A stretch of 64,000 nt of DNA, from the NCBI RefSeq assembly GCF_000247695.1, contig NW_004624747.1, forward strand, positions 15,161,303 through 15,225,302, given 5' to 3'. The notes beneath the pieces were generated by a model, which did not search any database, was not told the origin of the DNA, and saw only the letters and a list, made by a program, of their open reading frames with translations. Below, one piece after another: positions 23,880-34,563 of the stretch; the stretch's first letter is position 1; each line of letters opens with the position of its first letter. Position numbers and translations under genes: made by a program. This DNA is from Heterocephalus glaber. Taxonomy: Eukaryota; Chordata; Mammalia; Rodentia; Bathyergidae.

Positions 23880-24512
23880 TTCTTGATAGTATCTTTTGAT
23901 GCAGATGTGTTTTTAATTTTAGTAATCTCCAACTAGTCTTTTCTTTGTTGTTTGTACTTTTGGTGTCATTTTGTTATTTTTTCATTGTTGTTTCTTAATT
24001 TGGGGGGATAAATGACAAGTGAAACATTATGTATATTTATAGTATGCATTGTGATGTTTTGATATATGTATACATTACTGGATGTTTAAATTAAGCAAAT
24101 TAATGTATCTATTACCTGATTTCAACTGAGATTTTGTGTTCTTTGATATATACCTCACCCCCTCATCATCACTGCCCCAATCCCTGGTAACTACCATTCT
24201 ATTCTGTTTCTATGAATTTGGTTTTTTACATTGCACATATAACTGAGACCAAAATTTTTGTCCATTCATCTGCTTTATTTCACTTAGAGTAATGTCCTCT
24301 ATGTTCACCTATGTTGTTGCAGATGACAGGATTTCCTCCTCCCTGCCCCAGGCTGGATAGTATTACATTGTGTATAAATCCTACTTTTTAAAAAATTCAT
24401 TGTTGAACACTTTGGTTGATACTATATCTTAGCTATTGTGAATAAGGCTATATTGAACATGGGAATGCAAATATCTCTTCAATATACTGATTTCATTTCC
24501 TTTGGTTTGTTT

Positions 24513-24591
24513 GCTTTTTGGTACCGGAGATCGAACTCAGGTCCTTGCGCTTGCACAGCAGGCGGCGAAACCACTGAGCTAAATCCCTGGC
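24513..24591 (-). mobile_element. ID SINE, young type
   Basis: Target duplication tcatttcctttgg on both sides; near-consensus body. Confidence 0.95.
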
Positions 24592-24641
24592 TCATTTCCT
24601 TTGGATACAAGTGGAATTGCTGGGTCATATTTATTCTAATT

Positions 24642-24725
24642 TTTTTTTTTTTTGTACCGGGGATCGAACTCGGGACTTTGCACTTGTGAGGCAGGCACTG
24701 GAACCACTGTGCTAAATCCCCGGCC
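24642..24725 (-). mobile_element. ID SINE, young type
   Basis: Target duplication tatttattctaattttt at 24629 and 24730; long T run at tail. Confidence 0.95.
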
Positions 24726-24987
24726 CAGTATTTATTCTAATTTTAATTTCCTGAGGAAACTCCAGTTTTCCACAAGGGGTGTACTAATTCACATTTTCAC
24801 CATTGGAGTACAAGAGTTCCCCTTTTCCACATCTTTACTGTAGGTTATCTTTTGTCTTTTTGATAAAAGCTATTTTTATAGATATGAGATATTATGATTT
24901 TAATTTGTATTTCTCTAATTATTTTGATGTCACATTTAAGAAACCATAGCCAAATACAAGGTCATGCAGATTTGTCCCTGTAATTTT

Positions 24988-25067
24988 TTTTTTCCAGTAC
25001 TGGGGATCAAACTCAGGACCTTGCACTTGCAAGGCAGGCAAGGTGCCACTAAGCTAAATCCCCAGTT
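24988..25067 (-). mobile_element. ID SINE, young type
   Basis: Target duplication tgtccctgtaattt/tgtccctataattc. Confidence 0.93.
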
Positions 25068-25084
25068 CTGTCCCTATAATTCTT

Positions 25085-25165
25085 TTTTTTTTATCCTTTT
25101 GTTGGTACATTTTAAGTGTACAATATAATGACATTCATCGTTGGAGATATGCACCTTTACATACT
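25085..25165 (-). mobile_element. very short L1 3'-end insertion
   Basis: T run, then ttggtacattttaagtgtac and catcgttggagatatgcacc interrupt the L1. Related to the stubs at 29205, 35385, 47360 and 59825. Confidence 0.55.
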
Positions 25166-25613
25166 CTCTATAAAGAGTTCTGTAGTTTCAGATCTTCTTT
25201 AGGTTTTTGACCTAGTATATATGGTACAAAGTTAAAGTCTAGCTGCATTCTTTTATTCATCCAATTGTTCTAGCAACATATGCCTAAAAGATTTTTTACC
25301 TCTATTGAATGTTTTTGATACTCTTGTTGAAATTAATTATCTATAGAAGTAGATTTATTTCAATGGCTGTCTCCATTGACCTAAATACTATATCTAATCT
25401 TAGGCAAGTACAACAGTTTTGATTATTAGAGCTGTGTTGTAAACTATAGGAATTATAGGTCCTCCAACTTTGTTCTTCTTTTTCAAGATTATTTTGGCTG
25501 GTTGGAGTCCTTTGAAATTCCATATGATTTTTTTTCTGTTTCTGCACAAAACACTATGAGGATTTTGATAGGAATTTCATTGAATATGTATGTTGCTTTG
25601 ATGGCTTCAGAAT

Positions 25614-25906
25614 TGTTATGATTTATATCTAGATGTCTCCTAAAGTCTCATCCAACCATAGGTGGGGCTTCTGAGAGGTGATTAATTATGGGGGCAGTAT
25701 ATCTGGCTTCCTGTTGGGAGGCAGGGTCCAGTTGCAAGAGGTAGGTTGCTGGGGTCATGACCTGGAAGGGTTTATCTGCCTTCCTGGCTCCTCCTTTGAC
25801 TCTTCTTTGTCTGCTTCCAACTTCCCCTACCATGAACCACTTCTCTTCTGCCATGCCCATATGCCATGCCATCCTACCTTGGAGCCAGGCAGCTATGGAC
25901 TAAAAC
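25614..25906 (+). mobile_element. MaLR-type 5' LTR, first part
   Basis: Begins TGTTATGATTTATATCTAG and is colinear with the 3' LTR at 28246-28592 (tagatg, caaccataggtggggctt, gggggcagtat, cttggagccag, tatggact). It is interrupted at 25906 by a solo LTR. Confidence 0.75.
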
Positions 25907-26580
25907 TGTTATTGGAAAGCCTGCTTCTAAAAGTGGCTCACCAATTAAATGTTACAGGGTTCTGGGTTGCTCACCTCTCCTTTTGGAGTTAGATTCCAGA
26001 TTCTTGAAAAAAGAATTGGATGAGACAAGCCAAAAATGGTGCCAAAAGTTTATTTAAAAAGTGAGGAGCAGGGGCTAGGAATTTAGCTCAATGGTTCCAC
26101 CACACCACCTGCCTTGAAAGCACAAGGTCCCTAGTTTGATCCCTGGTTCCAAAAAAAAAAAAAGTGAGGAGTAAAGGGTTATGGGAACAACCAGCTCTGC
26201 AGAGTAAACTTGAGTAGAGCAAGAGAAAAAGAAGGTAAAAGCAAAAATAAAAGTACACACTGTATCTGGGAAATTCAATGTGGCTTACTGTGAGAAGTCA
26301 CAATAGCATGATCTTGGCATCTGTGTCCTTTGTACTGTCCAGATCTCAAGAAAACCTTCAAGAACTTCTACATACAGGTCCTGAAAGGTGGTGCTGGAAC
26401 TCCATGTCTCAGGCTGACATCAGGTCTAGGCCATCCTATTGAAAACCTACTCCAGTACTCATGAGAAGTCCACATGCAGGTCTTTGGGAACTGTTCTGTA
26501 CATGTGTTCCAGGGTCTTGTAATTAACAGGACATGTCTACTTCTCCAGCCAGCTTTGCCATACCCTAATCTCCTAACTCA
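25907..26580 (-). mobile_element. solo LTR of another endogenous retrovirus
   Basis: Bounded by TG...CA. On the minus strand it starts TGAGTTAGGAGATTAGG, has a polyadenylation signal AATAAA (tttatt at 26049) and ends CCAATAACA. Flanks aaac/gaac look like a short target duplication. No coding region. Family not assigned. Confidence 0.65.
26071..26160 (+). mobile_element. ID SINE inside the solo LTR
   Basis: Target duplication aaaaagtgaggagca/aaaagtgaggagta. A small internal duplication gives ccaccacaccacctgcc. Confidence 0.92.
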
Positions 26581-26673
26581 GAACCTCTACAAACTGTGAG
26601 CCAAAAAGCTGTCCTTCCTTAAGTTGTGGGTGTCAAGTATTGTGTCTCAGCCACAAAGAGAATGAATAAGACA
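26581..26673 (+). mobile_element. MaLR-type 5' LTR, second part
   Basis: acctctacaaactgtgagcc through tattgtgtctcagcc to aataagaca matches the end of the 3' LTR and completes the interrupted 5' LTR. Confidence 0.75.
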
Positions 26674-26675
26674 GA

Positions 26676-26692
26676 TTTGGGTACCAGAGGAT
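26676..26692 (+). promoter_or_regulatory. primer-binding-site-like motif
   Basis: TTGGGTACCAGAGGATG directly after the 5' LTR resembles the tRNA-Leu type primer site of ERVL/MaLR elements (TGGTACCAG core). Confidence 0.55.
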
Positions 26693-27984
26693 GAGGATCA
26701 TCATTGTGATTGTACTTGACCATGTGGTTTAGAAGCCTTTGGAATTGGCTTGCAGGAGGTGGTTGAAAAGATGGAGATGCTGGCTGGAAAAACCCTAGAA
26801 TGCTGTAAGCAGAGCTTGATGGAAGATTCTAGTCAGAGTTCAGAAGACCAAAATGCTGACAATAATACAGCAGGTAAAGACCAGGTTTAAGAGGTTTCAG
26901 TTGGGAAGAAGGACTCCATTGGCAGTTGGACTCCAGACCATGTGTGTTATGCACTGGCAGAAAATTTTATCTACATTTTGCTCATGTTCTGAGACTTTGT
27001 GGGATAAGATTCAGGTCAGTGGACTAATTAATCTGGAAAAAGGTATTTCAGGGAAGCCTAATATTGAGGCAGTGGCATCAGTACTGTTGGGGGCTTTTAG
27101 CTAGCTTACTCTGAAATTCAAGAGCAGATGGTACAGCCATGAGTTTAAAAGTTTAGAGTTTTGCCAGAAAGGAGCTTCAGTAAAGTCAGAGCCTGCAAAG
27201 TTGAAGCAGAGAACTTGGTTGCTGAAAAAAGTAGTATTAAAAAAAAGCCAAGTACTTTGAGTCAGAACTGTAGGAAGGATGCCTTGAAGGGTTCCATGAA
27301 ATAGCAAGATCTTCCCCTTTGGCCTTTGTTTTGAGAAGAGAGCCCCAGGGCACCATGCTCAGAAGAATGGTTGCCTAGGGCATTGATTCCCCAGTACTTC
27401 ATAGTCTTCAGCCATAGTTCATAGCCTTCAGTCATCCAGAGTCTTGGAGGCTCATGCAGCCACAATTTAAGGGGGCCTGGCTACTGCTCAAGCTGGTGGC
27501 AGACCTTGGCATCATCCACATGGTGCTGGATTTATAGGCATGCAGAAGGCAAGACTTGTGGGTCAGGGAAACTTCTACGCAGATTTCAGAAGAAGGTCTG
27601 GGAGACAGGCCTTGTGTCCCCGAGAAAGCAGTGCATGTGGCTTTGGGAATGAAGCCAAAAGTGTAGTGAAAACCCCAGAAAGTTGGAGAAACCAAGAACA
27701 TGGAATGTCTAAGGGAAGCTGCAAGGAATAAGCAAAGCCAGCCCAATTGGGAAACCATGAGTGGTACAGCCACCACCAGCAACACCAGAGGGATAGGGCC
27801 ACTCAAGACCTTTGGAGTTCATATCTTATTGCCATGACTTGCCCCTGGTGCTGATCATGAAGCTACAGGATTTACTGTTTGCCCTGCTGGATTTCTATCT
27901 TTATCGCATTGGTTTCTATCTCCCTATTCCTGCCTCCTAGAATGGGAATGTTTACCCTGTAGCATTTTATGTTAACAGTGATTC

Positions 27985-28060
27985 TTTTTTTTTTTTTTTT
28001 TTTTTGGTACCGGGGATCGAACTCGGGTCCTTGCACTTGCGCAGCAGGCAGTGAAACCGA
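27985..28060 (-). mobile_element. 5'-truncated ID in MaLR internal region
   Basis: Poly(T), GGTACC end and box B are present but the body stops before box A. Target duplication acagtgattctt on both sides. Confidence 0.88.
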
Positions 28061-28245
28061 CAGTGATTCTTTTGATTTTTACAGAGACTAATAGCTAAGA
28101 GTTTGCTGTAAGTCTCAGGAGACTTTGAACTTGGATTTTTCAACGATGCTGCAACTCTTAGCACTTTGGCAGCTCTTAGAGATTGACTACATGTATTTTG
28201 CATAAAGGGATGTTCATGAGTCCTTAGGGGCAAAGGGTAAAATAC

Positions 28246-28592
28246 TGTGGTTTATACCTAGATGTGCCTGAAAAGCCTCATGTGATCATAGGTGGAGCTT
28301 TTGGGGAGGTGATTGGATTATGGGGGCAGTATGGCTGACTTTCTGTTGGGAGGTGGGGTCTGATTGGAAGAGGCAGGTCACTGAGGGTGTGACCTGGAAG
28401 AGTTTATCTATCTCCCTTTTTGACTCCTCCCTGACTTTCTTCTCTGTGATGCCTCTCTGCTATGCTGTCCTGCCTTGGAGCCAGCTAGCTGACTATGGAC
28501 TGAAATCTCTACAAACTATGAGTCAAAATTAACTCCTTTAAGTTGTAAGCGTTGGATATTGTGTCTCAGCAATGGAGAAAGTGACAAGGACA
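28246..28592 (+). mobile_element. MaLR-type 3' LTR
   Basis: Starts TGTGGTTTATACC and ends GACAAGGACA, about 347 bp. Element flanks agaat (25609-25613) and agaac (28593-28597) give a 5-bp target duplication with one mismatch, as expected for ERVL-class integration. Confidence 0.75.
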
Positions 28593-28683
28593 AGAACATT
28601 AAGTCTTCTAGTGCTTGAACACAGTATGTCTACTTATTTAGATTACTTTTGCAATATCTTGTGATTTTCATTTTACAAGTCTT

Positions 28684-28766
28684 TTCTTTTTTTGGGTACT
28701 GAAGATTGAACCCAGGACCTGATGCGCTAAATATATGCTCTACCGCTGAGCTACATACCCAATGCC
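28684..28766 (-). mobile_element. ID SINE, diverged
   Basis: GTAGCTCAGCGGTAGAGCAT core; target duplication cattttacaagtc/cattgtacaagtc. Confidence 0.82.
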
Positions 28767-28948
28767 TCATTGTACAAGTCTTTATGCCTCCATAGTTAAA
28801 TTTACTTCTAAACATTTTATTCTTTTTGATGTATTATAAATGTGTTTCTTTCATAATTCCTTTTTAGGTTTGTTCATTGCTAGTATGCAAAAATACAATT
28901 GATTTTATACCCTGCAACTTTGCTAAATTCATTTATAAGCTCTAACAG

Positions 28949-28949
<1 letters not shown>

Positions 28950-28992
<43 letters not shown>
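28950..28992. repeat. (GT)n microsatellite
   Basis: About 21 uninterrupted GT units within L1. Confidence 0.97.
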
Positions 28993-28997
<5 letters not shown>

Positions 28998-29204
28998 CTT
29001 TAGGGTTTTCTAGATATAAATCAGGTCATCAAGGCCAAATATTTAATGTCATATCTTTTATAAGACCAAAAAAAATAATTTCTGCCACATCAATACTAGT
29101 TCTTTCAGTTTGTGTTTTGTTTTTTGTTTTTGCTTTGGATACAGAATCATTTATTTCTATTTTTTAAACAAAGGAACACTAGTAATAAATATACTAAATT
29201 TTCT

Positions 29205-29340
29205 ATTAATTTTTGTAATTTTTATTTTTGTTAGTACACGTTTGCAGTGCATAGTGATTATATTTATTATGGGAAGTAGGTACATGTACATAACATATCT
29301 CAATGCATTCCCTTCCCCTCCTCACTCTCCCACTTGCCTC
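29205..29340 (-). mobile_element. short L1 3'-end insertion
   Basis: T-rich start, tagtacacgtttgcagtgca, then tacatgtacataacatatct and a C/T-rich end. Same module as 35385 and 47360. Confidence 0.6.
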
Positions 29341-30471
29341 TAAACATAAATAAAATTTCTAAAGGACCATAAGTAAACTGGTACATTTAACCAGACTCTC
29401 ATATAAGTAGCAGTTATATTATAATTAAAGAGAAATTAAAAGGTAGGTTTATATTAACATCCATGGTCTGTAAACCTTTTTTCAGAATCTTGTAGTCGAA
29501 TATTTTAAAACCCAACACTGCATCTAAATGTGTTAAGAGGACAGGATCACCCATTATCATTAGGAATAAACTGAGAATGATCTAAGAAATTAAATAATTG
29601 AAGACCATCTCTGAGTCACATATACATAGTGTCTATCCTATCCCTAGTGGCACCTTTGACATGTGCTTCTTGGCATCACTACTTCATAGTGATCTCTGCC
29701 ACCTTCTCTCCTCCTAAGAATATCCCAGGAGCAACCACACTGTTCTGGGTCAGTACCATCACTCGTGGCCTTGGAGAATATCTGATCCGAAATGTACAAC
29801 TTTCATTATTATTTCTGCCTCAGTTTGCCTTTGTCATTTATACTTATAAATTGAGTTAATTTTACCCCAAGCCCCAATTTTACCCTAAAGTTGGTTTGTT
29901 TTTTTTTCTCTTCTTGCTGAGTATCATAATAACCTCCAAAAATTGTCCAATCTTGTTCTTGCAGTTTTAGATACTCCTCTTTTTTGGGAGGCAAACTGGC
30001 TTCTTTTAAAATATTACAACATATTTCAGACATGTCTATACCCAATATCTATGAACATATCTTTTAGAATTAAGTTTTTCAAGAAATGCAGCATTTGTAA
30101 TTGGCATCTCCTTTGAACTTCTTCCAAGTCTCATTCCTTTCCATTCACCCCCAAATCCTTCTACTCTCCAGAAGGTGGTATATATCTTTCCTTTTATTAT
30201 TTGTGCTTTTATTTATATATCCTTCTAAAAACACTATGTGCTTCCGTGTTAAAATTTGCCTAAATTTTCATATATTCTACATATAGTTCTTCAACTTGCT
30301 TTTTCTTTCATTTCATTTTTGTGGTTTATCTATATTTTTAAATTTAGATTGAGTTCATTGATTTAAACTAAAGTATGGCTTTATACCATGTGATTATACC
30401 ACAATTATCCTTTTCTCTATGGATGGATATTTAAGGCATTTCTCTCCTTTTTATATTTGTTTGTTAGTTTA
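29341..30471. other. unassigned stretch
   Basis: Contains an open frame at 29629-29859 with no splice support. Otherwise AT-rich unique sequence. Confidence 0.4.
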
Positions 30472-30643
30472 TAGCAGTACTGAAGATTGAAACCAGGGTC
30501 TTTCTACTTACACTACATCACCATCCCTTTTATAATTTTGAGACCATGTCCTATAAAATTGCCCAGGCTAGGCTCGAAATTGCAGTCTACCTGCCTCAGC
30601 CTCCTATAGTACTGGGATTATAGGCATCCACCATCACATCCAA
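30472..30643 (-). mobile_element. B4-like SINE
   Basis: Antisense B1 half (tcagcctcctatagtactggg) joined to a decayed ID half. Confidence 0.7.
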
Positions 30644-30951
30644 CTGTTTTGCTCTTTTTTTTAAACCATTACAAACAAGGCTTATATGCCTATGTGGAAG
30701 TCACATTGTGTGTACATTCTCAACTTTATTATTTATTACTAAACTATGCTGGTAAAGTGGTTGTGGTAATGTTTCCTTTATTCCTAAGCAAAAATGTGGT
30801 CTTCATAATGAATAACACTGCTAAAATTGAAACTTGGGATAGGATTTCAACTCCAGAGCTAATTGATTAGATAACTTCTGTCAAGTTATTTCATCTATCT
30901 GAGGCCATTTGTCCATCTTTAAAGTAAGGTCAGATTAAATATGATCTCTGA

Positions 30952-31099
30952 GCCCGGCATGGTGGTGCACACCTGTAATCCCAGCACTTGGGAGGTTGAG
31001 GCAGGAGGATTGCCATGAATTTGAGGCCAGCCTGGGCTACATAGTGAGCAGGGCTAGCCTGAACTATAAAGCAAGACCCTGTCTTAAAAAAAAAACCCC
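30952..31099 (+). mobile_element. B1 SINE with 29-bp duplication
   Basis: gcccggcatggtggtgcaca start, second unit gctagcctgaactataaagc. Flanks tgatctctga/agatctctga. Confidence 0.92.
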
Positions 31100-31327
31100 A
31101 AAATAAATAAGATCTCTGAAGTCTCTAACCTCAGTGCTCAATGTCCTGTGGCTTTATTGTTAATGATATATATGTCAAGAGAAAAACGAGCCATAAATTT
31201 TTAAAAGAAATAAAATATAACAAAGGACTAACATTACCAGTCCCTAAAATTCTAAATAAAACCAAAAGTTCAGTTTAGAATATTGTCAGGTTTCTATTTG
31301 CTGTGTCATTTTTATGTACTCTTATCT

Positions 31328-31474
31328 TTTTTTTTTTGAGACAAGGTCTCATTATGCAGTTTGGGCTGTATTTGAACTCACTTTGTAGCCCACACTGGCC
31401 TCAAACTCATGACTCTCCTCTTGTCTTACCCACGCAAATGCTGGGATTACAGGCATGCGCCACCATGCCTGGCT
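31328..31474 (-). mobile_element. B1 SINE with 29-bp duplication
   Basis: Antisense units ttgggctgtatttgaactca and cacactggcctcaaactca; target duplication ttatgtactcttatctt/ttatgtacactatctt. Confidence 0.92.
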
Positions 31475-32148
31475 TATGTACACTATCTTAATTCAGTATA
31501 CAATGTAAAATTATTTAATTAAATGTACCCTGATTTCCATTATTAGTTGTATTTTAATAGTACTTTTTAAAAAGATATGTTACCATACCAATAAGGTATT
31601 AAATTTGTATAAGCACTTTGTGGACTAACCTAAAAATCTAAGTTTTATATGAAACATTAATTTGTAGATAAAAGCATATTCAGAGTTACAGATATGTAAC
31701 TTGGAAGTAAATATTTGGAAACTAACTCTTTTATAATTTAGAGACATCCTGTAACATTAATTTCAGGAAATACAGGCACATATGCAGTTACTGCTCTAGA
31801 AAATATATAGGTGATGTATGCTATGATGGAAATTAAAAGCATCATTGCTAAAAGATTTGCATTTTGAGGGCAGGAAGGGCCTTGAACTTACCTTCTTAGT
31901 CTCTTTCTCCACTTATAGGTGGATTCATTTTACTTCTGAAGAAAGGCAGGCTGGATAAGAAGCATGCAAGGAAAAGATATTAACAAATGCTTTGCTAAAG
32001 GGCAAAGATGACTTCAAGGACAATGATGTTAATTAGCACATTTGACTGAGCCACTAAATAAAATAGAACCATAACTATTCCAGTCTGGTTTCTTTTGAAG
32101 AAATTGTTTAGGTTGTTTTTTTTGGGGGGGGGGGTTGTTTTGTTTTGT
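31475..32148. other. unassigned stretch with poly(G) at 32124-32134
   Basis: AT-rich; eleven consecutive G lie just before an ID. Confidence 0.5.
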
Positions 32149-32224
32149 TTGGTGCCTGGGATCCAACTTGGGACCTTGTGCTTACAAGGCAGACAGTGGA
32201 ACGACCGAGCTAAATCCCCAGCTC
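32149..32224 (-). mobile_element. ID SINE
   Basis: GAGCTGGGGATTTAGCTCGG on the minus strand; first of four clustered SINEs in the same orientation. Confidence 0.88.
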
Positions 32225-32230
32225 GGTTGT

Positions 32231-32317
32231 GGTTTTTTTTTTTTAGTACCGGGGATCAAACTCTGGCCCTTGTGCTTATGCAGCTGGCAGCAAAACCACT
32301 GAGCTAAATCCCCAGCC
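32231..32317 (-). mobile_element. ID SINE, young type
   Basis: Adjacent to the previous copy, separated by a few bases; tail is poly(T). Confidence 0.92.
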
Positions 32318-32386
32318 TTAGATTGTTTTTTAGTAGGAAAGATTTGGTTTTCATTTCCCTAAATTTTGGCTTCAGATTACTGTACT

Positions 32387-32482
32387 ATTTATTTATTTAT
32401 TTATTTAGGTACCGGGGATCGAACTCTGGTCCTTGCGCTTGCACAGCAGGCGACAAAACCACTGAGCTAAATTCCCAGCCCT
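32387..32482 (-). mobile_element. ID SINE, young type, TTTA tail
   Basis: Tail side is a TTTA repeat; target duplication tactgtactatttatt on both sides. Confidence 0.94.
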
Positions 32483-32562
32483 ACTGTACTATTTATTCAT
32501 TTATGTTGTGTAAAAATTTACTATTAAAATATCTGACACAACCTCCTAAGGGAATTACTGTC

Positions 32563-32748
32563 AGTTTTTTTCTTTTGAAGTACTGGATTTTGAACTTGCT
32601 AGGCAAGTTCTCTACCTCTAACCTACATACTCAGCCCTTTTAAAATTTTTGTTTTGAGACAGGGTCTCGCTTGCCCAAGGTGGTCTCTATTGATCCTTCT
32701 GCCTCAGTGTCCCACAAAGCAATTGGAGGCATTTTCCACCATGCCCTT
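32563..32748 (-). mobile_element. B4-like SINE
   Basis: ID half (taggcaagttctctacct) followed by antisense B1 half gagacagggtctcgc. Confidence 0.75.
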
Positions 32749-33452
32749 TAAATACAGTAAGATGCCAGTCTTAAAGTTATGAGTCAGCCGTTCTTTCTTT
32801 GTAATGGAGCTAAAAGTACCTTTCTTCCATGATGCCTTGCTTGACTTTTCTACTGGGATCCAACATTATCCCCACTTCATTGACTCTATACATGTGAATG
32901 TTAAACTCTCATTTTTCAAAGATTTTATTTTGTTTATTCTTCATTCTTTTTAAATAGTTATTTAATCTCTTTTCTGCATTTTTTTCCCTCTTTAGGGTGA
33001 GGGATCTTTTGTCAGTCTCATTTTCACTCTAGATTTTATTACAAGGCTCAGCAGAATAGAACCTCAGCAGATATGTACTTTTGATTGATGGAATTTCACA
33101 TCTGCTGTGTTTTCCCAAATGTATTTTTTCTTTCCTAGTCTTTCAACACTCTCATTATGATTTTGTTGTTAGATATGATACTACAGGCCTCTGGTTAAGA
33201 CTGGTGTTACTCAGTAGCCAAAAATAATGTCAGAGTGCAAGGCTGTGACAAAAGCTGTTAGAGACAAACAAAAAATTCATAGTAGAAGTGATACTCTGCT
33301 TTTTCTGTTGATTTATTATGCAACTGTGGGCAGTTAGTTTCCTTTAGCTTTGCTTTTCATTTCTTCATTTGTAAAATCAGACTAATAGAAGCTGTTTCGT
33401 AGATTTGTGAATAATTCAACTTTGTATCTTGAGATGATTAACAAGATACTAA
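32749..33452. other. unassigned stretch
   Basis: Weak MIR-like text near 33330-33390 (tttcatttcttcatttgtaaa); otherwise nothing. Confidence 0.35.
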
Positions 33453-33552
33453 NNNNNNNNNNNNNNNNNNNNNNNNNNNNNNNNNNNNNNNNNNNNNNNN
33501 NNNNNNNNNNNNNNNNNNNNNNNNNNNNNNNNNNNNNNNNNNNNNNNNNNNN
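33453..33552. other. assembly gap, 100 N
   Basis: Exactly 100 N, the usual placeholder for a gap of unknown size. Confidence 0.99.
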
Positions 33553-33711
33553 TCCTTACTACTATTCACTTCCCCAGTCAAAACAAACAAAAACAAACAA
33601 AAACACAACTCACTGCATTGTAATTTTTCAGGGCATGGCTAGTTGTAGATTTTTACAAACTTTCTGGGTAACTGTTTCTAAAATCAGCATTACTGTGTAT
33701 TTTCTTTCTTT

Positions 33712-33793
33712 TGTTTTTTATCTTACAGTGTTGGAGATTGAACCCACAGCCTTGTGCATGTTAGGCTGTAGTTCTGAGCTTTATCTCCAGCCT
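33712..33793 (-). mobile_element. ID-like SINE, old
   Basis: Minus strand GGCTGGAGATAAAGCTCAG with GGTTCAATCTCC. Confidence 0.7.
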
Positions 33794-34175
33794 TCATTTT
33801 TGTATATTTTCAAAATTACAATTGCTTATACAATTTAGCAATACTTCTTTCATAGATTTAATGCTAACAAATGTTAAATTATAAATTTAAGTATTATTTT
33901 AAATTTTAAAATCTGTAATAATGGGGACTCCCATAGGTTTTATTCATTTTGTCTTTATTTTCTATATAATTTTTGTCTGTGCTTTCTTGTATGAAATATA
34001 CATGGGAAAATATTTTTGTAATAAATACTAACTTTTGAACCACTCAGAAGAATATTGGAATTATGGTAGTTTTCTGGTTGTAACTATTCTCAGATTTGGC
34101 CTTGAATTTCTTTAGCTTTGATACATGTAGAATTTTATTTTTAGTCTTTGGAATTCAGTAACTTAAATAGGATAT
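33794..34175. other. unassigned stretch
   Basis: AT-rich; nothing recognised. Confidence 0.4.
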
Positions 34176-34563
34176 TGTCTTAGTTACTTTTCTTGCTGCT
34201 GAGACAAAATACCCAACAGCCAAAGTTAAATGGAGAAGGTTTTATTTAGTTCACAGTTTGTAGAGGTTTCAGTCCATAATCGGTGTGCTTCAAGGCAGGC
34301 TGGCAGGGCAGACAGGCCTTGCAGAGGAGAAATAATTCTTGGCAGTTATAGGGTAGCAAAAGCAACGAGGACTTTAACTGTGTCTTTCTGCCCTTTTACT
34401 TTAACTTTTTTAATCTTATTCACACTACTTAAAATGGGTAGCACTCACACCGTTAATCTTAGTGCCCTCAGGCCTAGCATTGCACCATGAATCATTCACA
34501 CACTCTAGATTCAGCTACCTGAAAAAGCGGCTTTGGGGGAACATATAAACACAAGCCTTAACA
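34176..34563 (-). mobile_element. MaLR-type solo LTR
   Basis: ttgctgctgagacaaaatacc, ggttttatttagttcacag and ttggcagtt are the reversed end of this LTR group; right end is tataaacacaagccttaaca. Flanks gatat/aatat fit a 5-bp duplication. Confidence 0.7.

Larger units (their letters stand above)
22915..23970 (-). mobile_element. L1 3' end, antisense (outer element of nest)
   Basis: tgatggacacttaagttg, gccatcctaatgggtgtgaag and aactgttttccatagactc are L1 3' UTR in reverse. It seems to continue at 24938 and 28598 after later insertions. Confidence 0.82.
23990..24935 (-). mobile_element. second L1 3' end (inner element)
   Basis: A fresh 3' UTR start (gatgttttgatatatgtata, cctggtaactaccattct, agctattgtgaataaggc) lies inside the outer L1 and carries two IDs. 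Confidence 0.8.
24938..25613 (-). mobile_element. outer L1 resumed (3' UTR/ORF2, antisense)
   Basis: taagaaaccatagccaaata continues the L1 series left at 23970; later tttttcaagattattttggc and gaggattttgataggaattt are late ORF2/3' sequence. Confidence 0.8.
26674..28245 (+). mobile_element. MaLR-type internal region, non-coding
   Basis: Lies between two LTRs in the same orientation and ends in a purine-rich tract (ggggcaaaggg, 28227-28237) just before the 3' LTR, as in MaLR internal sequence. No long open frame on the + strand; the open frames on the minus strand here are chance. Length about 1.57 kb including an ID fragment. Confidence 0.7.
28598..29165 (-). mobile_element. outer L1 resumed after MaLR
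   Basis: taagtcttctagtgcttgaac, then gtttgttcattgctagtatg and ccctgcaactttgctaaattc are ORF2 in reverse, continuous with 25613. Broken by an ID and a (GT)n tract. Confidence 0.82.

Noticed and set aside
27432..27806. 124-codon open frame on the minus strand
   Set aside because: Lies in the MaLR internal region, opposite to the element, without homology I recognise; best seen as a chance frame in less AT-rich DNA.
29629..29859. 76-codon open frame in apparently unique DNA
   Set aside because: No splice sites, no start context and no recognisable motif; evidence too weak to call.
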